Below, piece after piece: positions 52,109 through 60,084 of a DNA stretch of 64,000 nt. The number at the start of each line of letters is the position of its first letter. Within the stretch, counting starts at the first letter, position 1. Below the pieces are notes generated by a model. That model was given only the letters and a program-made list of their open reading frames with translations. It ran no database searches and had not been told where the DNA came from. The position numbers and the translations under genes were made by a program. Origin of the DNA: Burkholderiales bacterium. Lineage in GTDB: Bacteria > Pseudomonadota > Gammaproteobacteria > Burkholderiales > Burkholderiaceae_E. The stretch spans positions 62,001 to 126,000 of the forward strand of contig QEVL01000014.1 in assembly GCA_003577305.1 (NCBI GenBank), given 5' to 3'.

Positions 52109-52903
52109 GTGCGCATTGCGAGCCTGGGCAGCGGCAGCGAAGGCAATGCGCTGCTGATCGAAAGCAGCGACGGCATCCGCGTCACGCGGGTGCTGGTCGA
52201 CTGCGGCTTCGGCCGGCGCGAGGCCGAGCGCCGGCTGCGCGCTGCAGGCGTGGAGCCAGGGCGGCTCGATGCGATCCTCGTCACCCACGAGCACGCCGAC
52301 CACATCGGCGGCGTGTTCCGGCTCGCGCGTGCGCACGGCATCGCGGTGCACCTCACGCATGGCACCCTGCGCGCGGCCGCTCCGATGGTGGCGGCAGCCG
52401 GCGAGGTGGAGTCGCTGCTGCGCGTGTTCGACTCGCATGCGCACTTCGACTGCGCGGGGTTGCGCATCGAGCCGGTGCCGGTGCCGCACGACGCGCGCGA
52501 ACCGGTGCAATACGTGATCGACGACGGGCGGCGCCGCCTGGGCGTGCTGACCGATCTCGGGCAGGGCACGCCGCACGTGTTGCGTGCGCTCGCGCGCCTC
52601 GACGCGCTGGTGCTCGAATGCAACCACGACGGTCAGCTGCTCGCCGACAATCCGCGCTACCCGCCCGCGCTCAAGCGCCGCATCGCCGGGCCGTGGGGGC
52701 ATCTGGACAACCGCGAGGCGGCGCGCATCCTCGCGTCGATCGATCGCTCGCGGCTGCGCACCGTGGTGGCCGCGCACCTGAGCCGCCACAACAACCGTCC
52801 CGAGCTGGCGCGCGAGGCGCTCGCCTCGGCGCTCGAACCGGGTGCCGACGAGATGATCAGCGTGGCCGACCAGGATCGCGGCATCGACTGGATCGCGGTC
52901 TGA
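52109..52903 (+). CDS. metallo-beta-lactamase-fold hydrolase, YycJ/WalJ-like
   Basis: A 264-residue MBL-fold protein. The N-terminal SLGSGSEGNALLIES and the metal motif THEHADHIGG are clear, with further ligands in TDLGQGT, LECNHD and AAHLSRHNN; these resemble the YycJ (WalJ) group of predicted exonucleases/phosphodiesterases. It follows bamC by seven bases. The start is a GTG at 52109. Its substrate is unknown. Confidence 0.86.
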   Translation: MRIASLGSGSEGNALLIESSDGIRVTRVLVDCGFGRREAERRLRAAGVEPGRLDAILVTHEHADHIGGVFRLARAHGIAVHLTHGTLRAAAPMVAAAGEVESLLRVFDSHAHFDCAGLRIEPVPVPHDAREPVQYVIDDGRRRLGVLTDLGQGTPHVLRALARLDALVLECNHDGQLLADNPRYPPALKRRIAGPWGHLDNREAARILASIDRSRLRTVVAAHLSRHNNRPELAREALASALEPGADEMISVADQDRGIDWIAV

Positions 52904-52956
52904 GCCCTGAAAGAAAGAAAAACCGGCCGCAAGGGTCGTGAAGACCGGTTCGGGGC

Positions 52957-52980
52957 AGGCCGGGCACGCTGGCCCGGCCT
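52957..52980. terminator. 9-bp GC hairpin between convergent genes
   Basis: AGGCCGGGC (52957-52965) and GCCCGGCCT (52972-52980) pair perfectly with a 6-base loop, between the stops of the MBL-fold gene and the convergent lipoprotein gene. There is no T-run, so intrinsic termination is uncertain. Confidence 0.45.
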
Positions 52981-53032
52981 CCCGCGGCCGGATCGCGCCG
53001 GCCGCACGTGCAAAGAGACGCCGACCGCGCGC

Positions 53033-53359
53033 TTACTTCTTCGCGGCCTCGGCGGCGTCCCTGGCAGCCTCGACTGCCTTGTCGGCAGCTTCCTTGGCGG
53101 CGTCGGCCGTGGCGCTGGCGGCGTCCTTGGTGGCCTCGACCGCGGCGGCAGCGCCTTCCTTCACCGCTTCGCCGGTCTTCTCGGCGGCTTCCTTGGCGGC
53201 GTCGACCGCCTGGCCCGCGGCTTCCTTGGCAGCCTCGGCAGGAGCCGGAGCGGTGGTGGCCGGCGCCGGAGCGGGCGCCGGAGCGGGCGCTTCTTCCTTC
53301 TTGCCGCAGGCGGCCAGCGTGACGACGACGATCGAGGCGAGGAGCAGCGATTTCTTCAT
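53033..53359 (-). CDS. small alanine-rich lipoprotein
   Basis: A 108-residue protein with a lipoprotein signal (MKKSLLLASIVVVTLAAC, lipidated C18), a KKEE and Ala/Pro spacer (about 20-42), then roughly 65 residues of AAKEAA-type repeats in which K and E alternate on an alanine helix (AEAAKEAAGQAVDAAKEAAE and similar). The composition predicts a long amphipathic helix or coiled coil, like Lpp-type or LEA-like proteins. Function unknown. The ATG at 53359 is chosen because it starts the signal peptide; a longer frame from 53425 is unlikely. Confidence 0.85.
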   Translation of the reverse strand: MKKSLLLASIVVVTLAACGKKEEAPAPAPAPAPATTAPAPAEAAKEAAGQAVDAAKEAAEKTGEAVKEGAAAAVEATKDAASATADAAKEAADKAVEAARDAAEAAKK

Positions 53360-53584
53360 GATGAGGTTCGTTCCTGGGAGGAAAGCACGGAGAGGGTTCA
53401 GCTTCGTCGCTCGGCGTCCCGCCATCGCCTTCGGGGGCGTGGCCCGGGTTGGATTTCTAGGGGTTAACCCTCACGGAACTGCCGTGCGAAGGCTGAATTC
53501 TAGCAAACTCGTGACAGACCACCCGGCGTACGCGCGCAGCGCCGCCGGCGCGTGTATTGCCGCAGCAACGATTGCGCGACGGAC

Positions 53585-55492
53585 CTATTGCTTCGGGGCG
53601 GCGCCGCCGGCGGGCGTGAAGGCGTCGGAGTAGCAGGCGTCTTCGTGCAGGCCCTGCGCGACGAAGGCGGGGCGAGCCGCCTCGACCATGCGCACCGAGC
53701 CGCAGGCATAGACCGAGAAGCCCGACAGGTCGGGGAAGTCGGCGAGAATTGCCTCGTGAACCAGTCCGGTGCGGCCGGCCCACTCGTCTTCGGGCGCCGC
53801 GTCGGAGAGCACCGGCACGAAGTGGAAGTTCGGGTGCTCGCGCGCCCATTGCTGCGGCAGCTCGGTCAGGTACAGGTCGCGGCGCCGGCGCACCCCCCAG
53901 TAGAGGTACAGCGGCCGCTCGATGCCCATGCGGAAGGCCTGTTCGAGCAGGCTCTTGACCGGCGCGAAGCCGGTGGCGCCGGCCACGAAGATCAGCGGCT
54001 TGTCGCTCGGTTCGTGCAGCACGAACGATCCCACCGGCCCCTCGAAGGTGAGCCGGTCGCCCACTTTCATCGACTCGAACACGCGGGTGGTGAAGCGCCC
54101 GCCCGGCATCAGCCGCACGTGCAATTCCACCAGGTCGGTGGATCCCGAAGGCGTGGTGAACGAGTAACTGCGCCGTGCGCCGTCTTCGAGCACCACGTTC
54201 AGGTACTGGCCGGCCTCGAAGTCGATCCTGCGCCCCTCGGGCAGGCGCAGTCCGACCAGCATCACGTCGTGGGCGAGCCGCTCGAGCCGCTCGACGCGGG
54301 CTTCGTAGGTGTCCATGCGGGTGCCGCGCGCGGCCGCGTTCTCCTCGTACTCGAACTCGACGTCGGAGAGCGCACGCGCACAGCAAAGCAGGATGCGGCC
54401 CGCGCGGCGCTCCTCCTCGGACAGTGCGCTGGGCTGGTAGCCCGACATTTCGATCTCGCCACCGATCATCGTGGCCTTGCAGATCCCGCAGCCGCCCGAG
54501 CGGCATTCGTAGGGCAATGCGATGCTGGCACGCAGCCCCGCGTCGAGCAGGGTCTCGCCGGGGCGCACCGGAGCCACCTGCCGGCCGGGGTGCGCGGTGA
54601 GATGATAGGTCTGGCCCTTGCCGGCGCGTGCCGGCGGCAGCCACGGCATCGCCAGCAGCAGCACGGTGACGCCGGCACAGGCGATCCACAGCTCGAGCGG
54701 ATCCCAGGCGTAGATCAGCGGGAACACGGTGAGATAGAACCAGTCGAAATCGAGCGTCGTCGGCGCGGTGTGGAAGTCGGCCGGCGCCTGGCTCACCACC
54801 GGCTTGGCCAGCGACAGCACCAGCAGCATCGCCAGCAGGCCGTAGGCAATGCGGCGCGGCGGCATCTGCGCGGCGCGCGGCACCCGCTGCGTGTGCACCC
54901 ACAGCGCGAGCATCACCACCAGCGGAATGCCGATGTGCAGGAACGACAGCAGCGAGAACAGCCGGTCGGTGATCGCCTCGGGGGTGATGAAGTTGCGCGT
55001 CAGGATGCCGTTGAACACCGGCAGCGAGTCGAGCCACTCGGTGGTGCCGATCACCACGAACTGCGCGAGCGTGTCCCAGGGCAGCATGAAGCCGTTGACG
55101 CCCGACGCGTAGACCAGCCAGAGGACGATCACTCCGGTGACCCAGGAGAAGGCGCGGAAGCTGCGATAGCGGTCGAAGGCGAAGTGGCGCACCATGTGCA
55201 GCAGCATCGTGAGCACCATCGCGTCGGACGCGTAGCGGTGCACGCTGCGCATGATGCCGCCGGCAAACCACTGGCCGTGGGTGATCGACTCCATCGACGC
55301 GTAGGTCTTGTCGACGCCGGTCTCGTAGAAGACGTACACGTACAGGCCGCTGGCGACGACGATCCAGAACATCCAGTAACTGGTCGCGCCGAGGTAGTAC
55401 ATCGGGTTGAGCCGGTCGCCGAACACCCGGTTGCCGACGGACTCCATTCTCAGGAAGAACCACTGCAGGAAGCCCTGGACTGTCTTGAGCAA
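53585..55492 (-). CDS. cytochrome b - [2Fe-2S] ferredoxin - FAD/NAD(P)H reductase fusion
   Basis: A 635-residue membrane flavocytochrome. Residues 1-285 are a cytochrome b of the bc1/b6 N-terminal type, with haem histidines H85/H99 and H186/H200 (HRYASDAMVLTMLLHMV; FLHIG...WVHTQ). Then a plant-type [2Fe-2S] domain (C330, C335, C338, C370 or C371; ECRSGGCGIC) and a ferredoxin-reductase module with the FAD motif RRSYSFTTP and the NAD(P) motif VAGATGFAPVKSLLE. It could carry electrons from NAD(P)H through FAD and Fe-S to membrane haem and quinone or a terminal enzyme, or back. Start: TTG at 55492 with GGAGAG five bases upstream. Its cytochrome b is a clear paralogue of that at 60085. Confidence 0.86.
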   Translation of the reverse strand: MLKTVQGFLQWFFLRMESVGNRVFGDRLNPMYYLGATSYWMFWIVVASGLYVYVFYETGVDKTYASMESITHGQWFAGGIMRSVHRYASDAMVLTMLLHMVRHFAFDRYRSFRAFSWVTGVIVLWLVYASGVNGFMLPWDTLAQFVVIGTTEWLDSLPVFNGILTRNFITPEAITDRLFSLLSFLHIGIPLVVMLALWVHTQRVPRAAQMPPRRIAYGLLAMLLVLSLAKPVVSQAPADFHTAPTTLDFDWFYLTVFPLIYAWDPLELWIACAGVTVLLLAMPWLPPARAGKGQTYHLTAHPGRQVAPVRPGETLLDAGLRASIALPYECRSGGCGICKATMIGGEIEMSGYQPSALSEEERRAGRILLCCARALSDVEFEYEENAAARGTRMDTYEARVERLERLAHDVMLVGLRLPEGRRIDFEAGQYLNVVLEDGARRSYSFTTPSGSTDLVELHVRLMPGGRFTTRVFESMKVGDRLTFEGPVGSFVLHEPSDKPLIFVAGATGFAPVKSLLEQAFRMGIERPLYLYWGVRRRRDLYLTELPQQWAREHPNFHFVPVLSDAAPEDEWAGRTGLVHEAILADFPDLSGFSVYACGSVRMVEAARPAFVAQGLHEDACYSDAFTPAGGAAPKQ

Positions 55493-55637
55493 CTTCTCTC
55501 TCCGTGAGGCCGGGCGCCCGGCCCGGCCCGGCACGGCGCCGGCCGGAAGCGGCACGGGCCGCGCGCGGGCCGAAAAACATGCGGAAACTAGCGGTAACGC
55601 CCTGCCATTGCAAGCGGATGGCGATACGGAAGCGACA

Positions 55638-55660
55638 CTTCCGGGGTGCGATCCCGGAAG
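55638..55660. repeat. 8-bp dyad in the divergent redox-cluster control region
   Basis: CTTCCGGG (55638-55645) and CCCGGAAG (55653-55660) are perfect inverted repeats 7 bases apart, 34 bases from the FNR-type box. They may be a second operator or a hairpin in the leader of the minus-strand gene. The rest of the 297-base divergent region 55493-55789 shows no gene. Confidence 0.45.
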
Positions 55661-55693
55661 GAGGATTGCCGCAGCGCTGCAACCGGGTTACTT

Positions 55694-55707
55694 TTGATGC
55701 GCGTCAA
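55694..55707 (+). promoter_or_regulatory. FNR/DNR-type binding site upstream of the redox cluster
   Basis: TTGAT-GCGC-GTCAA matches the TTGAT-N4-ATCAA consensus of FNR/ANR/DNR proteins in nine of ten positions. If it acts at -41.5, transcription would start near 55742, with CATGAT (55731-55736) as the -10 element, 48 bases before the first plus-strand ATG. It suggests activation under low oxygen or by nitric oxide. Confidence 0.72.
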
Positions 55708-55789
55708 GGCGGCAGCACGCCGCGGCCAACCATGATGGCTGGCGTTGCCGATTCCGTTACCAATCATTTCGACAGTGAAGGGGGCCGTC

Positions 55790-55972
55790 ATGGCTGAGCA
55801 AGGTCGACCACAGGCCGAAAACCAGGAAGAAGAGCGCATCCCCGTGATGCAGCAGATCCTCGACAACCCCTTCCTGCTGCTGTTCCTGGGCATTACGATT
55901 CCGACCGTCTTCTACATCCTCTGGGGAGTGATGGAGATCGCGGGAGTGCCGGTCACGCCGCTGGCCAAGTGA
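55790..55972 (+). CDS. 60-residue single-helix membrane protein of the oxidase cluster
   Basis: A short hydrophilic N-terminus (AEQGRPQAENQEEERIPVMQ) followed by one membrane helix (about residues 26-48; LLLFLGITIPTVFYILWGVM). Small one-helix subunits such as subunit IIa of Thermus ba3 oxidase accompany B-type haem-copper enzymes, and this gene lies 27 bases before a CuA subunit II, so it is probably an accessory subunit. The sequence alone is too short for firm homology. Confidence 0.78.
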   Translation: MAEQGRPQAENQEEERIPVMQQILDNPFLLLFLGITIPTVFYILWGVMEIAGVPVTPLAK

Positions 55973-55999
55973 ACGTTCGCGAGCAACCTGGAGAAAAAC

Positions 56000-56539
56000 G
56001 TGAGCGCCATACTGCCCCCGCAGCATCGCATCTGGTGGAAGCAACCGGTCGACAGGATCGAGATCATCTGGGTCGTGATCGCCTTCGTCTGGTGCATGAT
56101 CATGTTCTTCATGATGCCGTACTGGCACGTGTTCGGTAAGCAGAACCTCTCGCCCGAAACCTACAAGGTCAAGCCCGAGCTCTTCGCCAAGGCCACCCAG
56201 GACATGGTGGACAAATACACCGTGCGCGAAGAGGGCGAGAACAAGGTGCCGGTGGTCGCGCCGCCGGCCGGCAGCGACGTCTACCTGATCGCCCGGCTCT
56301 GGGACTGGTGGCCGATTCTCGAGCTGAAGAAGGGCGAGACCTACCGCCTGAACCTCACCGCGATGGACTACCAGCACGGCTTCTCGTTGCAGCCCGAGAA
56401 CATCAACATCCAGGTGCTGCCCGGTTACCAGCACGTCGTGACGATCACGCCGAACCGCTCGGGCCAGTACGCGATCGTCTGTAACGAATTCTGCGGCATC
56501 GGCCATCACAAGATGGTCTCGCGGCTCTACGTCAAGTGA
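56000..56539 (+). CDS. haem-copper enzyme subunit II with CuA site
   Basis: A 179-residue protein with one N-terminal membrane helix (about 20-40) and a periplasmic cupredoxin domain. The CuA ligands are complete: H126 (DYQHGFSL) and C161, C165, H169 and M172 in CNEFCGIGHHKM. The short length and single helix fit subunit II of ba3-type (B-family) enzymes. It would accept electrons from a soluble cytochrome c or copper protein and pass them to subunit I. The start is a GTG at 56000 with GGAG seven bases upstream; subunit I follows after 11 bases. Confidence 0.9.
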   Translation: MSAILPPQHRIWWKQPVDRIEIIWVVIAFVWCMIMFFMMPYWHVFGKQNLSPETYKVKPELFAKATQDMVDKYTVREEGENKVPVVAPPAGSDVYLIARLWDWWPILELKKGETYRLNLTAMDYQHGFSLQPENINIQVLPGYQHVVTITPNRSGQYAIVCNEFCGIGHHKMVSRLYVK

Positions 56540-56550
56540 TGGGGGGAAGC

Positions 56551-58257
56551 ATGGCAACCGCTCAAGCGCAGTACCGTGTCTGCCCCCGCACGGGGCTGCA
56601 GTTCCACAAGTCGGCCGAGTCGCTGATCAAGCTCAACGCGGTCGCGGCTGTCGTCGCGCTGCTCGTCGGGGGCATCCTCGCGCTGCTGATCGTGCTCACG
56701 CGCTGGCAGGCGATCCACCTGATCGACGCCGACAACTTCTACCTGCAGCTCACGGCCCACGGCCTCGACATGCTGGTGGTCTGGATCATCTTCTTCGAGA
56801 TCGCGGTCCTCTACTTCTGCTCGTCGACGCTGCTGCGATGCCGGCTCGCCACGCCCAGGATCGCCTGGCTCGCCTGGGCGCTGATGGTGATCGGCGCGAT
56901 CACCTTCAACGTGGCGATCTTCAGCGGCAACGCGACGGTGATGATGACCTCGTACGTGCCGATGCCCGCGCACCCGGCGTTCTACCTCGGGCTGATCCTG
57001 TTCGCGGTCGGGGCGCTGATCGGCTGCTTCATCTTCCTGGGCACGCTGGTGGTGGCCAAGGCCGAGAAGACCTACGAGGGTTCGGTGCCGCTGGTCACGT
57101 TCGGGGCGCTCACGGCCTGCATCATCGCGATCTTCACGATCGCCTCGGGCGCGATCATCCTCATTCCCACGTTCCTGTGGTCGGTGGGCTACATCAAGCA
57201 CATCGACCCGGCGATGTACCGGGTGATCTGGTGGGCGTTCGGCCACTCCTCGCAGCAGATCAACGTGTCGGCGCACATCGCGGTCTGGTACGCGATCGCC
57301 GCGATCGTCTTCGGCGCCAAGCCGATGTCCGAGCGCGTCAGCCGCTCCGCGTTCCTGCTGTACATCCTCTTCCTGCAGCTGGCGTCGGCGCACCACATCC
57401 TGGCCGACCCGGCGGTGGGCACCGAGTGGAAGATCTTCAACACCAGCTACGCGATGTACCTGGCGGTGCTCGCCTCGATGCTGCACGGCCTCACCGTGCC
57501 GGGCGCGATCGAGGCGGCCCAGCGCGAGAAGGGCTACACGAAGGGCCTGTTCGAGTGGCTGCGCAAGGCGCCGTGGGGCAACCCGGTGTTCTCGGGGATG
57601 TTCATGTCGCTGGTGGGCTTCGGCTTCCTCGGCGGCATCTCGGGCGTGATGATGGGCACCGAGCAGCTGAACATGATCATCCACAACACGATCTACGTGC
57701 CGGGGCACTTCCACGCCACGGTGGTGCTCGGCACCACGCTGGCGTTCATGTCGCTCACCTACTTCCTGCTGCCCACGCTGTTCAACCGCGAGATGATCCT
57801 CCCCGGATGGGCGAAGGCCCAGCCGTACATCTTCGGCCTGGGCATGGGCGTGTTCACGCTGGCGATGATGGGCGCCGGAACCCTGGGCGTGCCGCGCCGC
57901 CACTGGGACATCACGTTCGCCGGCGCCGCGCTGCCCTACGAGTACCCGGGCACCGCACTGCTGATGATCGCGATCTTCGGCGTGGCCGGGGTCATCGCGG
58001 TGGTGGGCGGCGCGATGTACATCGTGATCACGGTCGGCACGATCCTGTTCGGCAAGAAGCTCGACGCGGGCGCCTGGTCCACCAAGGTCAGCCCGCTGCG
58101 GCTGCCGGTGCAGGCGGCGCTCACCGGGCACGGTGGCCACGGCGGCGGTTTCGGCGTGCCGGGCACCTTCGTGCTGGCGATGGTCTTCCTGGTGGCCTTC
58201 GTGCTGTACTACTTCGTCAACTGGAAGTACCTGTCCACCGTCTGGGGCCTGAGCTGA
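56551..58257 (+). CDS. ba3-like haem-copper subunit I with Gln at the active-site Tyr position (possible NO reductase)
   Basis: A polytopic catalytic subunit (568 residues from the ATG at 56551, which has GGGGGAA upstream). Numbering from that ATG: low-spin haem ligands H70 (TAHGLDM) and H388, high-spin haem ligand H386 (VPGHFHA), CuB ligands H232 (FGHSSQQIN), H281 and H282 (SAHHILADP). The RKAPWGNPVF and HNTIYVPGHFH segments resemble Thermus ba3 oxidase. The residue four after the first CuB histidine, tyrosine in oxygen reductases (Y237 in Thermus), is Q236. Loss of this tyrosine is a mark of NO-reducing members such as CuA-dependent B-family enzymes, so NO reduction is an attractive inference; oxygen reduction is not excluded. 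Confidence 0.85.
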   Translation: MATAQAQYRVCPRTGLQFHKSAESLIKLNAVAAVVALLVGGILALLIVLTRWQAIHLIDADNFYLQLTAHGLDMLVVWIIFFEIAVLYFCSSTLLRCRLATPRIAWLAWALMVIGAITFNVAIFSGNATVMMTSYVPMPAHPAFYLGLILFAVGALIGCFIFLGTLVVAKAEKTYEGSVPLVTFGALTACIIAIFTIASGAIILIPTFLWSVGYIKHIDPAMYRVIWWAFGHSSQQINVSAHIAVWYAIAAIVFGAKPMSERVSRSAFLLYILFLQLASAHHILADPAVGTEWKIFNTSYAMYLAVLASMLHGLTVPGAIEAAQREKGYTKGLFEWLRKAPWGNPVFSGMFMSLVGFGFLGGISGVMMGTEQLNMIIHNTIYVPGHFHATVVLGTTLAFMSLTYFLLPTLFNREMILPGWAKAQPYIFGLGMGVFTLAMMGAGTLGVPRRHWDITFAGAALPYEYPGTALLMIAIFGVAGVIAVVGGAMYIVITVGTILFGKKLDAGAWSTKVSPLRLPVQAALTGHGGHGGGFGVPGTFVLAMVFLVAFVLYYFVNWKYLSTVWGLS

Positions 58258-58332
58258 GCGCCGGGCCGTGCGCCTGAGCGACGAACGAGCATGGCCGGGC
58301 CGCACGCGGCCCGGCCATGACGCAGGCGAGTC

Positions 58333-59199
58333 ATGAAGGTCCTGCTGAACCTGTTCAAGTTGCGCATCGGCGTGGCGATCGCGCTCACCGCGGTCGCCGG
58401 GCTGATGATCTCGCCGGGCAGCGCGCTCGCGCCCTGGCAGGCGGTGGTCCTCACGCTCGCGGTGCTGCTGTCGTCGGCGGCTGCGGGCGCCTTCAACCAG
58501 TTCTACGAGGTCGACCTCGACGCGCGCATGGCGCGCACCAGCCGGCGCCCCTTCGTGAGCGGGCGCATACGCCACCACGGCGGCTGGCTCGCACTGATCG
58601 CCACGCTGATCGGCATCGCGGTGGCGGCGGCCTGGCTCGCCACCAACGCGAGCGCCGCGCTCTACACTTTCCTCGGCGCCTTCTTCTACGCGATCGTCTA
58701 CACCGTGTGGCTGAAGCGACGCAGCGCCTGGAACATCGTGATCGGCGGACTGGCCGGAAGCTTCGCGGTGCTGGCCGGCGCCGCCGCGGTCTCGCCGCAG
58801 CTCTCGCCCGAAGCGCTGGGGCTCGCGCTGGTGCTCTTTCTCTGGACGCCGCCGCACTTCTGGAGCCTGTCGATCGCGTTTCGCGACGACTACGCCGGCG
58901 TGGGCGTGCCGATGCTGCCGGTGGTCAAGGGCGACCGCTTTGCCGCCTGGGCGATCTTCTGGCACGCGATCCTGATGGTCGGTTGCTCGCTGGCGCTGGC
59001 GTTGCTCGGCCCCGGGTGGCTCTACCTGGCCTGCGCCGCGCTGGGCGGCGCGCTGCTGATCCGGCGCGCATGGGCGCTCGCGCTCGCGCCGAATCGCGCC
59101 AACGCGATGGCGAGTTTCCACGCCTCGCTGATCCAGCTCTCGTTGCTGCTCCTCGGAACCATCGCCGACGGGTGGATGAGGGCGTCGCTCGGTGCCTGA
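58333..59199 (+). CDS. cyoE: protohaem IX farnesyltransferase (haem O synthase)
   Basis: A 288-residue UbiA-family membrane enzyme with about nine helices that farnesylates haem B to haem O. Both acidic prenyl-diphosphate motifs are visible: NQFYEVDLDARMARTSRRP (about 57-75) and AFRDDYAGVGVPML (about 182-195), along with WTPPHFWSL. With the CtaA-like gene at the end of the window it implies that enzymes of this cluster may use O- or A-type haem. It overlaps the SCO gene by eight bases. Confidence 0.93.
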   Translation: MKVLLNLFKLRIGVAIALTAVAGLMISPGSALAPWQAVVLTLAVLLSSAAAGAFNQFYEVDLDARMARTSRRPFVSGRIRHHGGWLALIATLIGIAVAAAWLATNASAALYTFLGAFFYAIVYTVWLKRRSAWNIVIGGLAGSFAVLAGAAAVSPQLSPEALGLALVLFLWTPPHFWSLSIAFRDDYAGVGVPMLPVVKGDRFAAWAIFWHAILMVGCSLALALLGPGWLYLACAALGGALLIRRAWALALAPNRANAMASFHASLIQLSLLLLGTIADGWMRASLGA

Positions 59200-60049
59200 G
59201 GCAGTGGCGGGGCCGGGCACGCGTTGCCGGTTCGTTGCAAGGCTGCTGGGCGCGCTGTCGATCGTGGGCGCGCTCGCCTGCAGCGGCACGGTCCGGGCAG
59301 AAGGGGGCGAGTCCGCGAGTCCGGAGCGTACCCCCGACTATCGCCAGATCGTCGCGACCAGCCAGGCCGCGATCGGTCGCCCGCTCGCCGACATCCGGAT
59401 GCGCGACAGCAACGGCAAGGAAGTGCGCTTCAGCGACTTCCAGGGGCGTCCGCTGCTGATCAGCCTCGTCTACACCGGCTGCTTCCAGGCGTGCCCGGTG
59501 GCCACGCAGTTCCTGGCCGAAGCGGTGCGCGAGGCACGCCGCGCGCTGGGCGACGATCGGTTCACCGTCGTCTCGATCGGTTTCAACCAGCCGTTCGACA
59601 GCCCCGCGGCGATGGCGGCGTTCAAGCGGCAGAACCGCATCGTCGAGCCCGGCTGGCATTTCCTGAGCCCCGACCCGACGCAGGTCGATGCGCTCACCGC
59701 GAATCTCGGATTCGTCTACGAGGCGACGCCGAAGGGCTTCGACCACGTCACGCAGGTCACGATCGTCGACGCCGACGGCGTGATCTACCGGCAGGTGTAC
59801 GGCGAGAACTTCGACCTGCCGATGCTGGTGCAGCCGCTGAAGCAACTGCTCTCCGGGCAGGCCTCGCGCGAGATCACCATGGAGAGCGTCTGGGACAAAG
59901 TGATCCTGTACTGCACGGTGTACGATCCGCAAACCGGTGTCTATCGGGTCAACTACTCGCTGTTCTTCGAGATCTTCGCCGGCCTGACCACGCTGGGCGC
60001 GATCGCCTGGTTCACGATCCGGGAGCTGCGGCGGGCCAGGCGCGCCTGA
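59192..60049 (+). CDS. SCO1/SenC-type copper chaperone
   Basis: A 285-residue periplasm-facing thioredoxin-fold protein that delivers copper to the CuA site. An N-terminal export segment ends in a possible lipobox (GALAC, C30); the copper motif is C97-FQA-C101-P in YTGCFQACPV and the third ligand histidine is in GFDHVTQV. Unusually it also has a C-terminal membrane helix (about 258-278). The GTG start overlaps cyoE by eight bases. Its target is probably the CuA subunit encoded at 56000. Confidence 0.9.
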   Translation: MPEAVAGPGTRCRFVARLLGALSIVGALACSGTVRAEGGESASPERTPDYRQIVATSQAAIGRPLADIRMRDSNGKEVRFSDFQGRPLLISLVYTGCFQACPVATQFLAEAVREARRALGDDRFTVVSIGFNQPFDSPAAMAAFKRQNRIVEPGWHFLSPDPTQVDALTANLGFVYEATPKGFDHVTQVTIVDADGVIYRQVYGENFDLPMLVQPLKQLLSGQASREITMESVWDKVILYCTVYDPQTGVYRVNYSLFFEIFAGLTTLGAIAWFTIRELRRARRA

Positions 60050-60084
60050 GCGCGATCGGTGTCTTTCGCGGGCTGTGCCAGAGC

